NCBI GenBank assembly: GCA_017469605.1 | Contig: JAFUGB010000351.1 | Location: forward strand, 1-10,833 | DNA: 10,833 nt | Origin: Clostridia bacterium | Lineage (GTDB): Bacteria; Bacillota; Clostridia; Christensenellales; Aristaeellaceae | Reading direction: 5' to 3' | Shown: positions 7,231-10,833 of the stretch, piece by piece | Numbering within the stretch: the stretch's first letter is position 1 | Layout of the letters: each line of letters opens with the position of its first letter | Made by a program: the position numbers and the translations under genes | The notes under the pieces: generated by a model | Told to the model about the DNA's origin: nothing | Seen by the model: the letters and a program-made list of their open reading frames with translations, nothing else | The model's database searches: none

Positions 7231-7670
7231 TGGTGTTTTTCTTCCTTTCCGAAAAGCAAATGGATCATCACCAGCACGGCCCCGCAGGTGATGCCGATGT
7301 CTGCCACATTGCACACAAACCAGTTCAGGAAAATGGGATCGATAAAATCAATCACATAGCCCAGGAACACCCTGTCCAGCAGGTTGCCCAGCGCGCCGCC
7401 CAGCATCAGCCCCGCGCCGTACTGGCACAGGCGGCTCAGCCTGCGCCCGCGCAGGAACAGCAATCCCCCGGCGCACGCCGCCGCGCTCAGCAGCGCCAGC
7501 AGCCAGGGCATGCCCTCCAGCATGCCAAAGGCCATGCCGGTATTGCGGGTGCCGTGAAAGGCCAGCACATGGGGAATAACGCCAAAGACGGCGTCGCGCC
7601 ACAGCGCTTTGGCGACGCGGTCAACGGCCAGCAGCACGGCGGCGGTCACAAAAATACGGGCATGCTTCAT
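7227..7670 (-). CDS. lspA: Lipoprotein signal peptidase (signal peptidase II)
   Basis: This is an integral-membrane aspartyl protease of 147 residues that removes the signal peptide from diacylglyceryl-modified prolipoproteins. Family motifs visible: an early D17-R-V-A-K (usual form D-Q-x-x-K), TRNTGMAF at 41-48, GGALGNLLD99R with the first catalytic aspartate, VIDFI, and NVAD124 with the second. Hydrophobic segments fit four membrane spans. ATG 7670 is chosen because it overlaps the stop of the upstream small gene as ATGA, and the residue count to the motifs is normal. The frame stays open to 7988, but that extra sequence only shadows the small upstream gene. GAGGA at 7675-7679 is only 4 bases away, so initiation probably relies on coupling to the upstream gene. 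The stop likewise overlaps the rluD start. Confidence 0.95.
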   Translation of the reverse strand: MKHARIFVTAAVLLAVDRVAKALWRDAVFGVIPHVLAFHGTRNTGMAFGMLEGMPWLLALLSAAACAGGLLFLRGRRLSRLCQYGAGLMLGGALGNLLDRVFLGYVIDFIDPIFLNWFVCNVADIGITCGAVLVMIHLLFGKEEKHQ

Positions 7671-7903
7671 TGTATCCTCAACTGTACCATGGTCACCACC
7701 TGGGCCAGGAATTCGCTGATCACGGGCAGGTTGGCCCGGGCCACAGGCTGCAATATCCATATCAGCGCCGTGCCAATGACAGCGAAGCCCAGCATGGCGC
7801 CAATGCCCCGGAGCACGCCGCCCAAAAAGGCGTTCAGCAGCCGGGCGCGGCGGTCGTTCATATCGTTCAGCGTCTGTAAAATCGCGCGAAGCTCCTCTTC
7901 CAT
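7667..7903 (-). CDS. Small DUF5665-like membrane protein
   Basis: This is a 78-residue protein with a charged N-terminal helix (about 1-21, acidic then DRRAR), one strong membrane segment at about 29-51, and a second amphipathic or membrane-edge helix at about 59-76. The arrangement (helix, LNAFLGGVLRGIGAMLGF entry to the membrane, then a PVISEFLAQVV-like end) resembles the DUF5665 family of small Firmicutes membrane proteins, whose role is not known to me. The ATG at 7903 has GGAGG (7911-7915) 7 bases upstream, and it is the first gene after the promoter at 7951-7979. Its stop overlaps the lspA start (ATGA), so it is translated in a chain with lspA. A link to the signal peptidase or lipoprotein handling is only suggested by this coupling. 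Confidence 0.8.
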   Translation of the reverse strand: MEEELRAILQTLNDMNDRRARLLNAFLGGVLRGIGAMLGFAVIGTALIWILQPVARANLPVISEFLAQVVTMVQLRIQ

Positions 7904-7950
7904 GGCAATTCCTCCGATATTTGTAAGGATTACCGGAGAGCCTCCCGTTT

Positions 7951-7979
7951 ATTATAGAAAAAAAAGCGCAAAATGTAAA
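7951..7979 (-). promoter_or_regulatory. Sigma-A promoter of the DUF5665-lspA-rluD-mutase operon
   Basis: On the minus strand, TTTACA (7979-7974) and a perfect TATAAT (7956-7951) are separated by 17 bases, a near-consensus housekeeping promoter. Transcription should begin at about 7944, some 40 bases before the first start codon at 7903. The gap to the divergent aspartate kinase gene is short (7904-8005), so the element also occupies that gene's 5' flank. Confidence 0.88.
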
Positions 7980-8005
7980 GGAGTACAAAATCAGGAGGAG
8001 CGTAT

Positions 8006-9262
8006 ATGCGCGTATGCAAATTCGGCGGAGCCGCCCTGCGGGACGGCGAAGCCTTTCAATCGGTCCGGTCCATCGTGCAGGCCGAGCCTTCCCGCCAGGT
8101 CATCGTGCCCAGCGCGCCGGGCAAGCGGGACAGCCGGGATGAGAAAATCACCGATCTGCTCTATGCCTGCCAAAGCGCGGCCAGCGACGGCCGGGCCTTC
8201 AGCCACCTGTTTGACCGGATAGCCAGCCGATACCGGGAGATCGCGGCGGCCCTGGGCCTGCCCGCTCCCGATGAAGACCTGCGGCAGGTATACGCCGGGC
8301 TGCGGGAGGGCGCCTCCCCCGCCTGGGCGGCCAGCCGGGGCGAATGGCTCAGCGGCAGGCTGCTGGGCGCTTACCTGGGATTTCCCACCCTGGACGCCGC
8401 GCAGGTGATCCGTTTTGACGGCCAGGGCAGGCTGGATACGGCGGAAACGCTGGCCCTGCTGCGGAAAACGCTGCGCGGGCCCTGCGTGCTGCCCGGTTTT
8501 TACGGCGCCGATGGCACGGGCACGGTGTATACCCTGGCCCGGGGCGGCAGCGACGTGACCGCCGCCCTGGCCGCCGCCGCCTGCAACGCCGACGTCTATG
8601 AAAACTGGAAGGATGTGCGGGGCGTGTTTTCGGCCGATCCCGATCTGGTGCCGGACGCCCTGTATATTCCCCGGATGACCTACCGGGAGCAGCGCGCGCT
8701 GTCGCTGCTGGGCGGGCAGGTGCTGTCCGAGGACGCCGTGGCCCCGGTACGGCAGGCCGGGGTGCCGCTGAACATCCGCTCCTTCCTGTCCCCCGGGCAT
8801 CCGGGCACCTGGATCGGCCCGGCTTTCAGCGGGGAAAAGCGGTCCGAGGCCATTGCCGTCACCGGTCAAACCAAGCTGACGCTGTACCGGCTGGAGCGCC
8901 AGGACGGCGGCGAGGACCTGGCCCAAGCCACGCTGAAGGCCGGGCTGGCGCCCTATCGGATGGCCGCGGACGCCGATGCCCTTTGCCTGACGCTCAAAAA
9001 GGATGAAGCCCTGCCCCAGGCGCTGCATAGGCTTTACGAACGCGCCTGGCAGCAGGAGCACGCCGCCGCGGTATCGGTGATCGGTGAGGGGCTGAGCCGC
9101 ATGGACGGGGCGGCGCGGTTTGCCGCGGCGCTCTCGGCGGCCGGCATCGGCGTGCTGTCCCTGCATATGCCGCCGGAGGGCCTGTACATCACAGCGCTGA
9201 TCCCCGGGGACCGGTTTGCGCCCGCCATCAACGCCGTATACGACGCCTTTATCCGCCGCTGA
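8006..9262 (+). CDS. Aspartate kinase with altered N-terminal signature
   Basis: This 418-residue enzyme is predicted to phosphorylate L-aspartate at the entry to lysine, threonine and methionine synthesis. The kinase domain (about 1-262) shows KFGG (5-8), VPSAPGKR (34-41), RGEWLS (111-116), GFYG (164-167), RGGSD (179-183) and E199-N-W-K-D203-VRGVFSADP. Two ACT regulatory domains fit about 282-345 and 353-418, so feedback control by an amino acid is likely. Two positions differ from the usual family: KFGG is followed by AA where [ST]-[SC] is expected, and the GAxVLH motif reads GGQVLS. The ATG has AGGAGGAG (7993-8000) 5 bases upstream. No other gene of the pathway is adjacent. The gene is divergent from the lspA operon, and I could not find a convincing plus-strand promoter. 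No clear terminator follows before 9331. Confidence 0.9.
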   Translation: MRVCKFGGAALRDGEAFQSVRSIVQAEPSRQVIVPSAPGKRDSRDEKITDLLYACQSAASDGRAFSHLFDRIASRYREIAAALGLPAPDEDLRQVYAGLREGASPAWAASRGEWLSGRLLGAYLGFPTLDAAQVIRFDGQGRLDTAETLALLRKTLRGPCVLPGFYGADGTGTVYTLARGGSDVTAALAAAACNADVYENWKDVRGVFSADPDLVPDALYIPRMTYREQRALSLLGGQVLSEDAVAPVRQAGVPLNIRSFLSPGHPGTWIGPAFSGEKRSEAIAVTGQTKLTLYRLERQDGGEDLAQATLKAGLAPYRMAADADALCLTLKKDEALPQALHRLYERAWQQEHAAAVSVIGEGLSRMDGAARFAAALSAAGIGVLSLHMPPEGLYITALIPGDRFAPAINAVYDAFIRR

Positions 9263-9265
9263 GCG

Positions 9266-9295
9266 TTGCGTTTTGCCTGTCTCCCATGGTATACT
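9266..9295 (+). promoter_or_regulatory. Extended -10 promoter of the YitT-family gene
   Basis: TTGCGT (9266-9271) and TATACT (9290-9295) are separated by 18 bases, and a TG dinucleotide (9287-9288) gives an extended -10 (TGGTATACT). It begins just after the aspartate kinase stop and lies 35 bases before the YitT start, so the YitT gene can be expressed on its own. A possible run-on from aspartate kinase is not excluded, because no terminator is seen. Confidence 0.75.
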
Positions 9296-9330
9296 GAAAT
9301 AAAGAAAAAATCCATGGGGGTGATCCGGGC

Positions 9331-10230
9331 ATGTCCGCCAAAAAGAAAGCAAAAGCGTTTTCGGCCCTTCGGGAGCTTTGCCCTTTGAACTTTGCCCTGC
9401 TGACCCTGGCAGGCACCGTCAACGCCTTTGGCGTAACGCTGTTCCTGTTTCCCGTAAAGCTCTATGACAGCGGCGTATCGGGCCTTTCCATGCTGCTGGA
9501 TCAGGTGACGCCGCCGTATTTGACGCTGTCGTTATTCCTGATCCTGATCAACGTTCCCATTTTTATTTTCGGTCTCAGGCGGCAGGGCGTTTCCTTTACG
9601 GTCTATTCGGTTTTTGCGGTATGCGTTTACTCCTTTGTATCCTACCTGATCACCGATGTGCTGCCCATCGACGTGAACTTTGTATCGCCCCTGGCGGGAT
9701 CGGACCTGCTGCTGTGCGCCATCTTTGGCGGCGTGATCTCGGGCGTGGGCAGCGGCCTGACCATCCGCTTTGGCGGGGCCATTGACGGCATTGACGTGCT
9801 TTCGGTGATCTTTGCCAAGAAGATCGGCATCTCCATCGGCTCCTTTGTCATGGCTTTCAACTGCCTGCTGTACATCGTCTGCGGCCTGGTCATCCACAGC
9901 TGGGTCCTGCCGCTGTATTCCATTGTAACCTATTTTGTGGGCTCCCGGACGGTGGACTTTGTGGTGGAGGGCTTTGACAAATCCAAATGCGCCATGATCG
10001 TCACCACACGGGCCGGGGACATTTCCGACGCCCTGTCCGAAAGCTTCCGCTCCAGCGGTACCATTGTGAACGCCATCGGCGGCTATTCCAAGGAGCAAAA
10101 GGAAATCATCTATTTTATCGTCAACCGCTTCCAGATCAACCGGCTGAAAACCCTGGTGCACCAGATTGACCCGGCGGCCTTTATTTCGCTGCAGGACGTA
10201 TCCGATATCATTCGCAAGGCCGACGGCTGA
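9331..10230 (+). CDS. YitT family membrane protein with C-terminal DUF2179 domain
   Basis: This 299-residue protein has a membrane part (about residues 20-210) and a C-terminal soluble DUF2179 domain (about 218-298). Membrane segments are visible at about 20-41, 62-82, 88-108, 123-143, 168-188 and 193-211. Family marks are the SGVSGLSMLL stretch, the RFGGAIDGIDVLSVIFAKK stretch between segments, and in the C-terminal domain IVNAIGGYS, IIYFIVNR and IDPAAFISLQDV. The family is widespread in Firmicutes, often in several copies, and its transported substrate or role is not established; the DUF2179 domain is thought to be a ligand-sensing fold. The ATG follows a GGGGGTGA stretch (9316-9323) 7 bases upstream. 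The 3' end overlaps the convergent flippase gene by 23 bases. Confidence 0.93.
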   Translation: MSAKKKAKAFSALRELCPLNFALLTLAGTVNAFGVTLFLFPVKLYDSGVSGLSMLLDQVTPPYLTLSLFLILINVPIFIFGLRRQGVSFTVYSVFAVCVYSFVSYLITDVLPIDVNFVSPLAGSDLLLCAIFGGVISGVGSGLTIRFGGAIDGIDVLSVIFAKKIGISIGSFVMAFNCLLYIVCGLVIHSWVLPLYSIVTYFVGSRTVDFVVEGFDKSKCAMIVTTRAGDISDALSESFRSSGTIVNAIGGYSKEQKEIIYFIVNRFQINRLKTLVHQIDPAAFISLQDVSDIIRKADG

Positions 10231-10833
10231 CGCCCAGCACGCCCAATACGTCAGCCAGCTGCCACAGCAGCGCCGCGCCGCGGCCCGCGATCAGGGCGTA
10301 TATTGCCCCGTACAGCCGCAAAGGCGAGGCCGCCCAGCGGCACATCAGCAGAATGGAAAGCGCTGTGCCCACGATGGTGGGCAGCAGCGTTTTTTTCTGT
10401 TGCCCCAAACCGCTGAGCAGCGTGCCCGCCGCCTGCTGAAGGGCGAAAAACAGCGTCAGCGGCGCGGCGGCCCGGAAGAGGCCGGCCAGGTCAGGCACAT
10501 GATACACGCTGCCCGCCAAAAAAGGCGCGGCAAGGGAAACGGCCGCCCAGCCCAGCAGCCCGCATGCCAGCGACGCGGCAAACAGCTGCAGCGCCGTATG
10601 CCGCATTTCCCCGCCCTGGCGGCGGGCAATGGCCGGGGTGCCCACCATGCCCACGGCGGCGGTGAAAATGCCCGGCAAAAACAGCACCGGCAGCACCATG
10701 CCGTGCAGCATGCCCACGGCGGCGGTGGCTTCCCCCGCCGCCATGCCCGAGACGGCCAGCGTCCGGGGCAGCAGCGCCGCCGTCAGCGGCCTGGACAGCG
10801 TTTGCAGCAGCCGCGTGCCCGTAAGCGGCAGCG
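10208..10833 (-). CDS. SpoVB/MurJ-like polysaccharide flippase (C-terminal part)
   Basis: This is the C-terminal 207 residues of a multi-spanning flippase of the MOP/MATE superfamily; the frame stays open through base 10833, so the first half is outside the window. Such proteins move lipid-linked cell-wall or polysaccharide precursors across the membrane. The fragment starts near the centre of the family: an LPLTGTRLLQTLSRPL stretch, then SGMAAGEATAAVGMLHGM, LPVLFLPGIFTAAVGM and TPAIARR, matching the start of the second half of SpoVB-type proteins. Later come LSGLGQQKKTLLP and a last LYGAIYALIAGRGAALLWQL membrane segment. The C-terminus looks short compared with full SpoVB, with perhaps the last membrane spans missing. 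SpoVB, MurJ or a general polysaccharide exporter cannot be told apart from this half. Confidence 0.85.
   Translation of the reverse strand, partial: LPLTGTRLLQTLSRPLTAALLPRTLAVSGMAAGEATAAVGMLHGMVLPVLFLPGIFTAAVGMVGTPAIARRQGGEMRHTALQLFAASLACGLLGWAAVSLAAPFLAGSVYHVPDLAGLFRAAAPLTLFFALQQAAGTLLSGLGQQKKTLLPTIVGTALSILLMCRWAASPLRLYGAIYALIAGRGAALLWQLADVLGVLGVSRRPCE

Noticed and set aside
6175..7359. A 394-codon plus-strand frame opposite rluD
   Set aside because: Antisense shadow with H-, G- and A-rich composition; the minus strand holds the S4 and pseudouridine synthase motifs.
7921..7956. A plus-strand promoter for the aspartate kinase gene
   Set aside because: TATTAT (7950-7955) is a plausible -10, but the only -35-like candidates sit at 14 or 23 bases spacing, so it is not supportable from sequence alone.
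7671..7988. A 106-codon N-terminal extension of lspA
   Set aside because: The frame is open, but its translation is low-complexity shadow sequence of the small DUF5665-like gene. The ATG at 7670 gives a normal-length signal peptidase.
7991..9352. A 453-codon minus-strand frame opposite the aspartate kinase
   Set aside because: Low-complexity antisense composition rich in G, R, Q and H. The plus strand holds clear aspartate kinase motifs.

Overview
The window looks like the chromosome of a GC-rich member of the Clostridia (Bacillota), probably a gut or other anaerobic lineage. The reasons are strong AGGAGG-type ribosome binding sites, a near-consensus sigma-A promoter, a CUT1 sugar importer without its own ATPase, a YitT-family membrane protein, a SpoVB/MurJ-type flippase, and a phosphoenolpyruvate mutase of the type common in anaerobic Firmicutes. 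Genus and species cannot be told from the sequence alone. I see no insertion sequence, tRNA, rRNA, CRISPR array or phage gene.

Layout. (1) 1-4142, plus strand: an alpha-glucoside uptake and breakdown operon. It holds the C-terminal part of a solute-binding protein, two MalF/MalG-type permeases and a cytoplasmic GH13 alpha-glucosidase. An intrinsic terminator sits between the binding protein and the first permease and probably sets their expression ratio. (2) 4143-4325: a convergent intergenic region with a long terminator hairpin. (3) 4326-7903, minus strand: a tightly packed operon read from a promoter at about 7951-7979. It encodes a small DUF5665-like membrane protein, signal peptidase II (lspA), an RluD-type pseudouridine synthase, and a 669-residue three-domain protein. 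That protein joins a LicC/PntC-like nucleotidyltransferase, a glycerol-3-phosphate-cytidylyltransferase-like domain and a phosphoenolpyruvate mutase. (4) 8006-9262, plus strand: a divergent aspartate kinase with an altered N-terminal signature. (5) 9331-10230, plus strand: a YitT/DUF2179 membrane protein with its own extended -10 promoter. (6) 10208-10833, minus strand: the C-terminal part of a SpoVB/MurJ-like flippase, running off the window and overlapping the YitT gene tail to tail.

How the genes work together. In region 1 the binding protein and permeases would import a short alpha-glucoside, energised by a shared ATPase encoded elsewhere, and the GH13 enzyme would cut it to glucose. In region 3 lspA serves lipoprotein maturation and rluD serves 23S rRNA modification. 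The terminal gene points to phosphonate (C-P bond) synthesis, probably for decorating a surface glycan or lipid with 2-aminoethylphosphonate or a related group. The decarboxylase and aminotransferase that normally accompany the mutase are absent from the window.

The most interesting object is the three-domain mutase at 4326-6335. Its N-terminal nucleotidyltransferase looks intact, while the middle one has lost its usual ISST-type nucleotide-binding loop. The second point of interest is the rluD 3' end, where a run of six G appears to have knocked the gene past its natural stop and into a 95-base overlap with the mutase gene.
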